The position numbers and the translations under genes were made by a program. From Hysterangium stoloniferum (lineage: Eukaryota > Basidiomycota > Agaricomycetes > Hysterangiales > Hysterangiaceae): a DNA stretch of 64,000 nt. Every line of letters begins with the position of its first letter. Position 1 is the first letter of the stretch. Of this stretch, positions 48,246-58,955 are shown piece after piece. The DNA lies in NCBI GenBank assembly GCA_015178975.1, contig WHVD01000012.1:1353035-1417034 (forward strand), read 5' to 3'. Below the pieces are notes generated by a model, which saw nothing but the letters and a program-made list of their open reading frames with translations, ran no database searches and was not told the DNA's origin.

Positions 48246-48770
48246 GACTGGATGTGTTTTAAGACTTGGACTTTTATGTTTTCAAACTGGAACTACCTGT
48301 CTATTGTTCTTGATACTCACCCAAATTCTAGTTTACGATGTGCTGTGTTTCTAGTTAATCGAGTATATCTATTCACTGTCTATTAATTATCAAGAACCGT
48401 CATCCCATTGTTCCACACATTACCACCTGGGTATAGGATCGTCATCATGTCTTGCGTCTAGTTATAAACACAAATTTTGCACCGACTGAGGCCAGTCTCA
48501 AAGAGAGTACTAGTGATCGTTCTTGGTTGGCACATCGAGCCATTTCCCAAACCACTCATCTATATTTTCTTACACTAATGCATTTAATAGACATGCACAA
48601 GCTTTTGCAACAGTCAACAGGTCGACTGGTCATGGGAATGGACGCTACAAGTTTACATGCCGCGAATGAAGGACCAGCGTGAAGCATGAGCAGAATACAT
48701 TATGCCAGTGTAGCAGGCCCCACTGCGTAGATCTGGAACCCATATTTAGAACATTGGCATGTCGAGATGG

Positions 48771-49349
48771 TCAGGTAAGTGAGACAACTTGCTCCCTGTG
48801 CCAACCCACAAGAGTGGAATTCTTTTTGTTCTGTCGTGTGACACATCTCACCGCCGACGAATAGGGCGATGGAGGATACTTCTGGTGGAGTACCCGACGT
48901 AGTGAGGAAAGCAAGCAAGCCGTAGAGTATAAGAGACGATAGCGTTGTCTGTCGAACTGTGCCTGAGCAGTAATCCTTATCCTCGACCTCTTTGAAGGAA
49001 AACATATATTTCTAATTGCAACCAACACATGATCGACATAAAAGATTCCAACTCCCACAATATTCCGCGCAAACTTCCACGGTATAAGCCACCAAAAAAA
49101 TTCTTCCACGTCAAAGACGCCTCGGAAACATTCAAGCCCGTTCCTTTGTATTGTAACAAGGTAGTGTGGCCGAACGAGCGATGTCAACGTCGGCTCTCTT
49201 GCGAGTGCCAACCTCATTTCGCTGCCACAAACGTATTTCTCGTCATGGGCGATTTTGATTGTGGAAGAATCTAAGGAAATAGCCGCCTCGTCCAGGACGG
49301 CTTTTATACGTTTGCTTGGAACTCCGTCAGAGACTCCGCTAAACGGCAA
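48771..49349 (-). CDS. Hypothetical ORF of 192 codons
   Basis: Single open frame beginning MPFSGVSDGVPSKRIKAVL. No motif recognised, no intron needed. It has a tryptophan- and phenylalanine-rich middle (VEEFFWWLIPWKFARN) and a basic C-terminal part. It may be a chance ORF or a repeat remnant. Confidence 0.2.
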   Translation of the reverse strand: MPFSGVSDGVPSKRIKAVLDEAAISLDSSTIKIAHDEKYVCGSEMRLALAREPTLTSLVRPHYLVTIQRNGLECFRGVFDVEEFFWWLIPWKFARNIVGVGIFYVDHVLVAIRNICFPSKRSRIRITAQAQFDRQRYRLLYSTACLLSSLRRVLHQKYPPSPYSSAVRCVTRQNKKNSTLVGWHREQVVSLT

Positions 49350-49674
49350 AAGGCGGCACAGAATGTGCGTGTAGTTCCACTTGGCGCCTTCACAGCGGTG
49401 ACACTGAGCATGTTAATAGAGAAAAATATTTCGAGATTTCCCTTTGTCAAAATTCCCTTTGTTCATATTGTGTGAGGTCCATATGTCACCCTCCCAGTAC
49501 AAAAGGCTCTCCTAGTAGTTGTTTTCACCGTACGCCACCACGGTAGTAGGTCAGAATCCATCCGACTCCCCGTCTGTTTCTCTCATTGACCTTCTGGAAG
49601 TTTGTCTTATCTGTAATGGACACAATTCAAACACCCCATAGCACCAAAAGACTGATAAATCACTTGAACATTTC

Positions 49675-50210
49675 GTGAATGACCTTGCTACCAATCTGGA
49701 TGTGTTACTCATATCTGCGGGCCCCCCTGCTCCCCGAGTCTTCAAATCTAGAACCTGTGCAAACCGTTCCAAATCATTTCACCGGTACCCAAGGGAACTG
49801 ATCATGGCTACTAGTTTCAAGGTGAAGCCAACAATTCTGATTGACTATGGCAGAGATCATGAGCTTGGGGGCGAAGATTTCTCAACAGCTGTCATCTCTA
49901 TTTGTCCCTCTGTGCCTCGAAGTTCCCTGATGACGGACCAATTGTGCATCCTCCAGAACTCACCCATACGAAGAAAGAGTGCGCAGGTACATTCAATGAT
50001 CATCAAAACGCAGAGCCCGTGCCAAGAAGAGAAGGAGGCAGCACAATGTGCAATTCCACTATTGAGCACCCTGGAATCCAGGTGGAAGATACCCTCAATA
50101 CTGTGTTGCCTCAGAAAGTGGTGTTGACTGTTGATGAAATGCTGCTACTGTCTCAGTGTGATCAATGGCAAGCACAGATTGTGTCTAACACTATTACTGT
50201 TTCAGGGTGA
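49675..50210 (+). pseudogene. Overlapping coding-like frames, probably a decayed gene
   Basis: The frame from 49675 reads ILIDYGRDHELGGEDFS and then loses coherence. The frame from about 49925 reads FPDDGPIVHPPELTHTKKECAG...EDTLNTVLPQKVVLTVDEMLLLSQCDQWQAQ. Switching frames in the middle suggests one former gene with an indel or an unrecognised intron. The family is unknown. Confidence 0.22.
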
Positions 50211-50998
50211 TCAATAACAAGCACAGAATGTGTCTGATCCAGTTCTGTTTGTGGAATTGGCGAATGGATCGGCAGCCTGAGCTAGATGTGGCAGCTGATA
50301 TGCAGGATATTACTATCGATCTCAGGCTTCCCCATCCAAGTTGTGGTAGATGTACCTTCTGAATGCCTTCTGAAGAAACCATTTATTTGTCAGGGGATAG
50401 TGCGACTAAAGAATTCCGGGATGGAGGCATGGATGTCACCCTAAAGTACTGGCCCAAATACAGTGGTGCAAGCCAAGGTGAATACGGCCAAAGGGGGGAG
50501 TTGGCCAGAACTTCATGGGGAAAAGAAGAGGGTTTTAAGAATTAATGATGCATTACTACGAGGAGACGAAAGCGATCAAAATGCTGGAATTTTACTCGTA
50601 GGATTCAATATTTGAAAACTAAAACTTACTTCCAAATCACACGAAAAAGTCATGGGGCTAGGTCTAATGGAAGAGGGGGTCGGGATTCAAGATTGATAAT
50701 TTGAGGTTCAGCCCTGTGTGGTACAAACAACTCATGTCTTATTACTGATACACTACCAATATACGAATGGGGTTTAGTTGTCCAGTGGAAGAAGATGGAG
50801 TCTATACGCACATGATCACTATAGTTTGTTGGCAGTCCGAGACTAATCAATCATGCGGAGCAAATATCATAATAATGACATCACTGACGAACCTGATAAC
50901 TTCCTCTTAAGTCGCTATTACAGGTCACCTGTTCTCCGTTCAGCGACGCACAATTGAAAACCTATAAATACGACGGAACGTTCGAATGCATCATATGT

Positions 50999-51232
50999 TC
51001 AATACGGTGTCGGACGGCTCATATCATTATCATCCTCAATGTTATCTCCGTCTTCGTTTGTTTCCAACCTGTTCACCAGGACGACTGTCGACTCGTGATC
51101 GTGACGGTCTTTCGTGTCGCAGAAGTATTCTTCTTTCAGATCCCAATCTTCTCTCATAACGATCTCCTCGTCTCTGCCAGTATTAACATTCAATGCTGAC
51201 TGTTGTTGGTGTTTCGCCAGGTATTCCTCCAC
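50999..51232 (-). CDS. Short acidic ORF just 3' of the alpha-galactosidase
   Basis: 77 codons, MEEYLAKHQQQSALNVN..., rich in Asp/Glu, ending SRPTPY. It starts 85 bp after the GH27 stop and on the same strand, so it could lie in that gene's 3' UTR or be the last exon of another gene. The frame stays open a little upstream (REKITVEEYLAKH), which favours an exon, but no acceptor could be confirmed. Confidence 0.22.
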   Translation of the reverse strand: MEEYLAKHQQQSALNVNTGRDEEIVMREDWDLKEEYFCDTKDRHDHESTVVLVNRLETNEDGDNIEDDNDMSRPTPY

Positions 51233-51317
51233 AGTTATTTTTTCTCTCTCACTAGCTACACCATTTTGGAAAAAACACGGTAAGCCATTTACACTATACG
51301 AAGACCCCCGCTGTCAT

Positions 51318-53840
51318 TTAGCCACCCACACGAGTGCCATTCTGGTCGGTGCACTGCCACCACACACTGCATGCAGGGAAAATCCCTGCCGGTTCGTCAC
51401 CTGCATCTTCAAGAAGTAATGCTGCCACGCCATGTGCTGGAAGGGTAGTGGTGAAGTTCCGTACAGCAGTGCCATTGTCGGTATGCGACCAAAGGTCCTA
51501 CTCGATGACATAAATAACAAGGGATTAATTGACCGAGTACTAGTTAACTTACGCGAACGGAGTATCGACGACCTGCTCTGATCCAAGGTGACTCGGTGAG
51601 ATTGAAGAACATTTCTGCAGTCTCGTTCTGGGTATTTAGCTGTATCCAACAGTCAGATATTTATGAATGTGACATCCATAGTTAGTCGTACAAGCATGAT
51701 GACTGAAAATCATGCAAATTAGAAATGGTTGATATCCTTGAATAAACTCATTACCTATTCCGTGTTGACTCTGACCACTCCAGTACTGCGCAGGGGAGGT
51801 TTGGTTGCTTACCCAGTCAGGCTATATACATCCAAAAGTCACGATTACGCCTCAATGTGATGTGCTTTCAGATACTCACGTTGATTCCCCATCGGAAAGG
51901 TGTAATTGCGGTCCCAACAACAGGATCTTGGTTAATGGCGATGATCTCTTGGTTCTTTAAGATACTGAGGATATCGGGAGTAATCGTAGAGAGCTAACAA
52001 ATGTGGACCAATTAAAACATAGATGATAGATGGATAGGTGGATAAATTTCACACATTGGTGCCAATCAAAAGAGGGCTCTTGTTGAGTGCCCAAGCGGTA
52101 AAGTGTGACCTTAAAAGGAACGGAAGATCAGAAAATAATACGAAGGATAATTACGACGACATGCGCACTTTGCTTCCTCGAAGGTGAGTCCCTCGTTACC
52201 CCTGTCGACGCAAAAATAATCAGAAAATATATATTTCTCCGACAGGATTTGCATCACAATTGCAACTGTGGCGGGTTAATCGAGCATATCTTGAATAAAA
52301 TGATTTGGTTACCATATCCATATCATTATGACCAAAGAAGTCGGTATGAGAGCTGATAAAGGAGGTGGTGTCAATTATCGCCGCCAATGAATCCCAGTTA
52401 GGTGCTAATGAGAAACGTATTAGACCACGATCCACCCTGTCCATAAACTAAACGAAAATGGACCAATATCTCCAGTTATCCTCCAGCTCTGTCCCATAGT
52501 CTTTCCCCAAAGCCAAACCTGACTCTTAAAATCATAAAAAAGCCTTCAGTTAATACAATTTCGAATAAATGAGAAGCTGAAAACCGACCCATCCCCATTC
52601 GCAAAGGGAGAAGATAATTGGGAGGCCACCATTCTTCATTTGAAAGAAGGTGATCGCATCGGCCATTCTTTGATATCCTGGTGACGGGGTTGTTACTAGT
52701 GAAAACGGCTGATCACGTATAAAACTTAATTTACTTCCAACAATGCCTGTACGGGTGATGGAGTCGTATGGAACTGGCAATTGTTTAGAAGAGGAAGATA
52801 CTGATTAATTCCAACTAACTGGCACAATTGTCGTATCTAGGTTGATCATATACAGTTAAGAGTCTTGTAAGTTAAAAATATCTTAAAAAAACGTACTTCA
52901 AATAATTGAAGCCCCATCCGATAAATTGTTCCAAGTCGCTGCGAGATTGTGAGAAGACTGCGTGCTTCAAAAGGCATATAGCAATTAAGCATACCTCTCT
53001 TCATGTTGGAAAGATCCAGGGTAACCAGCACCTATATAAAACACAGCTATTTAGTGGCAAGCGGTAGCACAAATATCGATAACCTTACAGGTGAACCATC
53101 CGGAATCTGAGTACTTTAATTACTAATTTAGCTTTCTGAACGCATAGTGATATTGGTAGCACATACGATTCCCGCATTCCTATGAAGGGAGCAGTTTGAT
53201 TGATGGCTTCAACTAGTACAAGGAGGAGAATAACCTACAATCCCAATTTATGCAGCTTAGAAGTCAGGTCATTGAATCCCAAAGGGAATTTGTTGAAATC
53301 TAACGAACTCTAGGTGAATAATATGCAATACACTGACAATAGATATTTACCTGGTACTAAAAGGCCTTTGGAGGTCCTATTTTTTTCAGCCCAGCAATCG
53401 TCGAGATTCAGTTGTTTATATCCTACGTCCTGTATTGCATTTTAAGAGACATTACGTGGGAGATATTATGAAAGGCCGAACAATGAGACCAAGACTTTTC
53501 ATTAGTGAGCCTGTTTGCAACACCAACTTTTCGTCTACGTTGCACTAATAACGGCCCACGTTATTGACATCGCGAAGTTCTTCCAGTTAATATAGGTTCT
53601 CATACCTGGAATGCGTTCCAAGCTTCATATTCAATCTTTCAGTCAGAGCATATTCTATAACACATGGCGTCATTGGCCTATTTACCGTTATAACCCATAA
53701 CTATTAATTGGATTGATCTCATCAACATTCCAGTACTTGCTCAGTTGGAATAATCACTCACTGGGTAACCTCCCAACACCATTATTCAATGCCTGCACGA
53801 CCAAGGGCGTGGCAAGTAAGAAAATCAGGCTGGATAACAT
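51318..53840 (-). CDS. Alpha-galactosidase, GH27, with two frame breaks
   Basis: Secreted exo-glycosidase removing terminal alpha-galactose. About 23 minus-strand exons, from 53840-53762 (signal peptide MLSSLIFLLATPLVVQA, then LNNGVGRLP) through 53700-53686, 53622-53606, 53544-53482, 53429-53351, 53299-53239, 53179-53167, 53113-53089, 53031-52995, 52964-52897, 52836-52820, 52773-52735, 52677-52589, 52524-52449, 52404-52313, 52265-52258, 52201-52169, 52110-52055, 51993-51880, 51821-51755, 51702-51692, 51639-51553 to 51497-51318. Family landmarks: MGYNAWNAF, LNLDDCWAEKNRTS, SDSGWFTCAGYPGSF, nucleophile in YLKYDNCA, FSLCEWGW, acid/base Asp in SWRITGDI, TDFFGHNDMDM, AINQDPV. Two defects: exons 9 and 10 cannot be joined in frame, and exon 18 has one extra A (about 52080). 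Either a recent pseudogene or sequence errors. Confidence 0.85.
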
Positions 53841-55811
53841 GGTGACGAGCTGTTGTAATAAGGGACTATCGCATGCTCACGATCACAAGAACAACCAAGA
53901 CCGTTACAATATACCACAGGGTTACAAGGTACCGATTGTGTCTCAACCATTTCTCGATCGCCCGCTATATTTCTCCGATATTGTTCACCCTTAAACTTAT
54001 AAGAGCCATCAAGGTTATTACATTATACCTCAGTTGATTCACGCTGCGCGTCGACTGAGGTACGTTATCCCATCCCTAATCCAACAGTATTAAATCATTA
54101 TTGTTTTTCGAACGTTAGTCTTCCATACGTCCCGTCTAGGCCCGCTCTGGTGCCGCCGTTCATGCAAGAAAACTACAATGGCAGATATTTCAATCAGGTT
54201 TTCAAGTTATACTGGCATAAAAAATCGCTTTAGCTCATCTGATTTCTTTTGACACGTTTCTCATCCCATGTTTCTCCAAATTCTTGATCTCGGAAATATC
54301 TTCTAAACTTGAAGTTGATGATAAATTTAAATTTTAGCCCGAGAATGTTTACTAAACCTTTTCTGTCTTGAGGTTTCCGTTTGTGTAAGTTGTTCGCATC
54401 CATTATGGTTGACGCCATCCTACTAGAAGACGAGTATTGAAGAACTCAGCGCGCGAACAAAATGAGGCAATGTACCGCTGAGAGTATGTAGCGGTAGGTC
54501 GTATCTAATGATACTCCCATCTAGATAACCCTGAATTCCTCTGGTGTGAGCTGTGGACAAGATGATCTCCTTCCAAGAATACCACTTATTTCCATCAAAA
54601 CGCTCATCAGCAGAGAGTTGAAACAGGGATGGTTAAGTAGACATATTCACAAGTTATCAGTTATAATCAAGTTGGTTGTTAAGAGTTTGGTGAACACCAG
54701 TTCGGTGGTCGGTTCGGGTCAAGAGTGGTCAGTCGAGATTCAGGAGTTCGAGTGGTCAGTAATTCGGTAGAGGCTCAACAACGTGGGATGGGGCCCATAA
54801 CCTATAACAAATAGAATCGACTAAATATTGTAATTGTACCTATAACAAAATAGAATCTCTCAGTTGACACGAAAGAATCGACTGAGGTGCAATAGCGCCG
54901 AAGGAGCCTAGTATTTATACAAAAGAAAACAATAGAGGAATAAGGATTCTGAGCGGTGATAGCTGTCAAAACTAATGGAGCTAACGGAGCAAGGAGATGC
55001 TCTAGCTCAGCCGCTGCTCACCGGGAAAACCCCTCTCTCCAAAAGATTTTAGGATCCGTAGTAAAGCCTTATTTTATATAAACTCCAATAAACTCTATCT
55101 GATCCTTATAAGATTTAAAATTGGTTACAATTAAAACTTTAAGACTGGTGCTATGAACGGGCCTTTCAACTATTATCGCACAACCAAGCACCGAGTTTGA
55201 TGAAGAAGGTTAGACGTGTATATTTTTCTATTGACTGCTAATCCTCGATGGAAAATTATCCAGTCGGGATACTTCCTATGAGCTTCATGAAATCACTACC
55301 TGTCCTTTTCTTCATCAGGGATTTGAGAATGTCTACACCCACTATCTAGACTCCCTAGATCTATAGTAAGCTTTTACACCGACTAGTAAATAGGGATCTC
55401 ATGAAAGTAGGGTGTCTAGCAAAGTCTAGCCAAGCTAGCTAGCTCTCCTAGATGGCTCTAGATAATATGGACAACATACTTACTGATCTTCCCACTTTCC
55501 TGATGTTGTGGGGTGATGAAGGTGCCATATTCTCCCTTCCCAAGGGGGACCACTGAAGGAACACGTCCCTTCACTACAAATTGTCCAAGCTTTCGGGAAG
55601 GGGCATTGGCTAATGGCCCACCTCGTCCATTGCTGAGTTTATACAGGTTATCATTGAGAAGGTGCTGGCCAAGTTGTGAATGCCGTTGATAAAGAAGTTA
55701 TTTCCATTATTACACATATACCTATTTGCCACCTATACTGACATCCCACTAGACAGTTTTAGAGATTAGTTTTTAGTGTGTTAAGAGTTGAGGGTCAGCA
55801 TTTGTAGTTTT
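53841..55811. other. Upstream region of the GH27 gene, repeat-like in the right half
   Basis: No gene seen. Two similar hairpin-like motifs, CCTCAGTTGA..TCGACTGAGG, lie at 54030-54061 and 54857-54888, perhaps the ends of a small element. A CCTATAACAAA-TAGAATC unit is repeated at 54797 and 54839. The block 55325-55510 is similar to 22985-23135. CpG falls towards the right. Confidence 0.4.
55325..55510 (+). repeat. Dispersed repeat, second copy
   Basis: Shares with 22985-23135 the ordered blocks GAATGTCTA, ATCTAGACTCCCTA, ACTAGTAAATAGGGAT, AAAGTAG and GATCTTCCCA-TTTTCCTGATG. The middle of this copy carries an additional CTAGC-rich stretch. No coding; element type unknown. Confidence 0.55.
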
Positions 55812-56110
55812 TGTTAGAATATGAGTATATACAATTAGTTATGACCTCATATCTCGTTTTGTGTCTGTATAGATTCAACTGGTTCACATCATGTGATAGT
55901 TATTCTTAGATAGTTCCTGAGCAGATAGTCCTACAGACCAGTGCACAGACCATGTAGTACAGTATATAGTTAGTCCAGTTGAGCGGTAGAAACCTCAACT
56001 GGAAGCCCAGCTATATCACCAGTTTATTCTACACTGCTCTATCTAAGTTACTTAGTACCTACATAGAGAGTCTCATACTGTGGTTCCCCGGCTTGCAGTT
56101 TACTCTAACA
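55812..56110 (+). repeat. Solo LTR, family D, with 5 bp target duplication
   Basis: 299 bp, TGTTAGAATATGAGTAT ... GTTTACTCTAACA: short inverted ends TGTTAG/CTAACA. Flanked by GTTTT on both sides (55807-55811 and 56111-56115). Size and ends suggest a Copia-type element, but that is inference. Confidence 0.85.
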
Positions 56111-56369
56111 GTTTTAGAGGGTAGTGTTAAAATGAAGAAGGGAGGTGGATGTGAGACACAAGAAGTGTGAGAGCTCAGACACAGACACAGACATGAACAA
56201 GCGAATGCAAATTTCACCAGCACGCACTACAGACCCACAATGGTACACAACATGTAACTACTGTGCCGAGTCACTAAATCTAACACTCCCACCTGATGAG
56301 ACACATATCTAAGTAATAACTTCCACCAGACAAAATACTCAAATCCTAAGAATAAATCTGGGGGGAATA

Positions 56370-56840
56370 GAAGAAGGAGATGAGGGTGGTGAAGACCTGT
56401 ATGAATATTTATTAACAATGGTGGAAGATAAAACTTGTTCTGTTTGATGCGCAGTGTTGGTAGAGGAGGAGGAAAAATATGGTGGCTTTGGAGGACCACT
56501 TATGACCCATTCCCTGACTTCTCAGGGCATGTTATAGGCACAAAATGCAGCAATATGACCTGGGCCACCACAATGGTGACAGTGACCTTCATTGGTAGGA
56601 TCACACCAATGAAAACCTTTCTCATCTTCTAAAATAGGTGGTGGAGTAGTGCCTGACCTAGAAAACTGACCAGATTGTTTCTGAACATTCCCATGCTTTG
56701 GACCAGCTGCATATGCAACATTGATCAGCTCAGATTTGATGGCAATGGCAGAGGAAGCTGAACCAATGAGAATCCCTTTGGTATCAGAAAGGGAGGGTTC
56801 AGATTTGGCAGTGAGAATGGAAGTATGAATAGTGTGGTAG
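56370..56840 (-). pseudogene. Copia-type gag fragment
   Basis: The minus strand reads ...SEPSLSDTKGILIGSASSA, then GFHWCDPTNEGHCHHCGGPGHIAAFC, a CX2CX4HX4C zinc knuckle, then a stop and REWVISGPPKPPYFS. Basidiomycete Copia gags have this arrangement. CpG-depleted and cut off on both sides; an LTR-B fragment follows on the right. Confidence 0.65.
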
Positions 56841-56988
56841 TGTCACAACCATCACATGTCACAATATTGTCACAAACATTCAAAGGTAACTTTTGACAAC
56901 TCTTTGACTTATCGAATTCAACTCGACAAAACTGAACATTATTCGACACCATTGAATCTCTTTTGACATGTCTCATTTCGACGTCATG
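56841..56988 (+). repeat. LTR family B, 5' part cut by the Gypsy insertion
   Basis: Starts TGTCACAACCATCAC and follows the intact LTR-B at 37733 for 148 bp; then the Gypsy LTR begins at 56989. The Gypsy element therefore landed inside this older LTR. Base changes relative to the 37.7 kb copy are mainly CG to TG/CA. Confidence 0.8.
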
Positions 56989-57708
56989 TGTTAAGAACTG
57001 AAAACTGACTAATGTCGGTGGCCGACAGGGACCGATTGGAAGGACTTGGCTTCAGCTTATGTGCTGCGCCCTCGCAAATATCCATAGGATGTCCTTAAAT
57101 TTCGGGTGGGCGAAGACTAATCCTAATGAGTACCTTTCGGCGTGATACCGATCGGAATCGAAGGACAGGTCGAGCGTCGGGCCAAGGGGTCGGGGCCGGG
57201 AGTGGGCGAGCGCACGTGAAGGCGGATGGGGGATTCTTAGTATGAGACTGATACAGGCGTATGAGGGTATTCTGAGTTGATATTCTGATTGCCTAGTGAC
57301 TACAACTACAGCGGGTTCATATACAAGTAACAGGCGTCTGGAAAATACTAATGGGGAGAAGGGCAGAACACGGTATTAACAATAAGCTTGACTAGGAACG
57401 GGAAGTTTATGATTAGTTTGGAGGCCGATGATAACCGAGAGCGGGATTACGATAAAAGGAAATAGTTCAAGGACTACAAATATAGCTAGACATATGCGAA
57501 ACATAAGATTGGACAGATCAACATAATAAAGGGGACGTATCAAAGTTTGACCAGACAATACGAGTTATTTTGACGTGGGCGTAAATGGAGTTTGATCTTC
57601 GTGAAACATTCATCAGCTTCGGGGCCGATGGTTTCCGAGAGGATGACTTGAAACGTTGACAAGTGGCGATAACCTCGGGACCGATAGGGTTGTGACACGG
57701 TCGTAACA
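56989..57708 (-). repeat. 3' LTR of the Gypsy element (family A)
   Basis: Plus strand reads TGTTAAGAACTG ... GGTCGTAACA, i.e. TG...CA ends. Sense-strand termini TGTTACGACC...AGTTCTTAACA equal those of the solo LTRs. 720 bp. Confidence 0.93.
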
Positions 57709-57724
57709 GTATCTCCCCTTTTGG
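57709..57724 (-). other. Polypurine tract
   Basis: On the sense (minus) strand the bases directly before the 3' LTR read AAAAGGGGAGATAC, a typical purine-rich primer site for plus-strand DNA synthesis in LTR elements. Confidence 0.7.
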
Positions 57725-57881
57725 CCGAAATCCCAAGGAGGCTGAAAATCTAGATCCCGTATGTAAAACTTGTCGGGTACGGCTGGGTGTGTCAAAACAT
57801 CATGTAACTCGGCAAAATTTTGCATATAAAAGTTTGAGGGTTCCTGGCGCTTGAAATTTTACTTCCCTTCCTTTAACCACC

Positions 57882-58859
57882 ATGACCATAGGCTCGGGGT
57901 CAAAGCCCTTCCCGATTAGGTTAACAGTTGCGCCCATGTCGGTGCTGAGTGGTACGGCAAACGCGAAGGAGCGTCGGCGTATACTCGAGCAGAAGAAAAA
58001 GGCACGTGAAGAGGAGGAGCGGAAGGAGAAGGAGGAGTTGGCGGCCATCGAGGCCGAGGAGAAGAAACAGGCGGCAGAAGAGGCCGCGCGCAAGCACTGG
58101 GAAGCAGTGCTTGCAAAGAACAAGCAGCAGGAGGCCGATCGGGCGCGGGAGGAGGCGGCGAAAAAGAAGTGGGAGGGAAAGGTAAGTCGGCTCTGGTATC
58201 CTTTGCGAACCTTACTGAAAATATTTGTTAGCGCAAGGCTGCAACGCCTTCGGAGTCTGATGACGAAGAGGGAGAGGAGGACGAGGAGGATGCACCGGGG
58301 CCGTCGAGCCCAAGGTGGGTTCAATTTCCTTAAATAAAACTTCCCTAAATAATTTTTCCTATAGAAACAAAAGCAGGCCCCCAAGGCGGGGCCCGAAAAT
58401 GACCCCAAGTGCAATCGGTGCACGAAACGGGGTCGAACCTGTCATCCCCGGACTAATGGTCGGGGCCGCACTTGTCAAGAGTGCGCTGATCAGAAGCTTG
58501 GGTGTGTTTTCCCGGGGGCCGATGGTTCATTCCAGGAGCGACAGGCCGATGCTCTAGAAGAGCAAAACCTCCTCATGCGGACCTACTTCTCGGAGACGAG
58601 TCGGTACCGATATGAGATGTTGCGACAACAAGGGCACATAACTGAGCAATTGCGACTCTTGGGCGTCGGGCTGGAGAAACAGACCAGTGTTATCGAGTCT
58701 CTCGGTGGTCAACTTGAGCAGTATTTGGAAGTCTCGAGTTGTGGTGGGCATGAGATTGGGGTTTCGGAGAAGGTCGGTGGTGTGGTATCGGTGGCTGTCG
58801 GTGCGGAGGAGGGTTCGGAGGCCGGAGAGGAGGGAGAAGTTGTAGAGGGAGAAACTTAG
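57882..58859 (+). CDS. Antisense ORF inside the Gypsy element: coiled-coil plus Zn(II)2Cys6 cluster
   Basis: On the strand opposite to gag-pol, between the chromodomain and the 3' LTR. Exons 57882-58181, 58232-58314 and 58365-58859, with clean GT-AG introns; exon 1 to 2 joins in frame, exon 2 to 3 is off by one base, so this copy may be damaged. The product (about 290 residues) has a highly charged coiled coil (ERRRILEQKKKAREEEERKEK...), an acidic patch (SESDDEEGEEDEED), then cysteines spaced CX2CX6CX10CX2CX6C (CNRCTKRGRTC ... CQECADQKLGC), which is the canonical fungal binuclear zinc cluster, then a second helical region and an acidic tail. No transcription-factor activity is shown; DNA or nucleic-acid binding is inference. 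Confidence 0.7.
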
Positions 58860-58955
58860 ATAGTGAAATTATATCGGTTTTTCTTTAAAACAAACAAATC
58901 ATAGTGTGAAAACATAAGGCATAGTCGGAAAAAGGTCGGGTACCACGTGATAGAC

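Larger units (their letters stand above)
48246..51317. other. Region with unassigned ORFs
   Basis: Contains a 192-codon minus ORF (48771-49349) and two overlapping plus ORFs (49675-50127, 49902-50210) described separately, a near-duplicate 50 bp pair at 50158-50245 (GTGATCAATGGCAAGCACAG / GTGATCAATAACAAGCACAG), and a short acidic minus ORF at 50999-51232. No gene here is secure. Confidence 0.4.
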
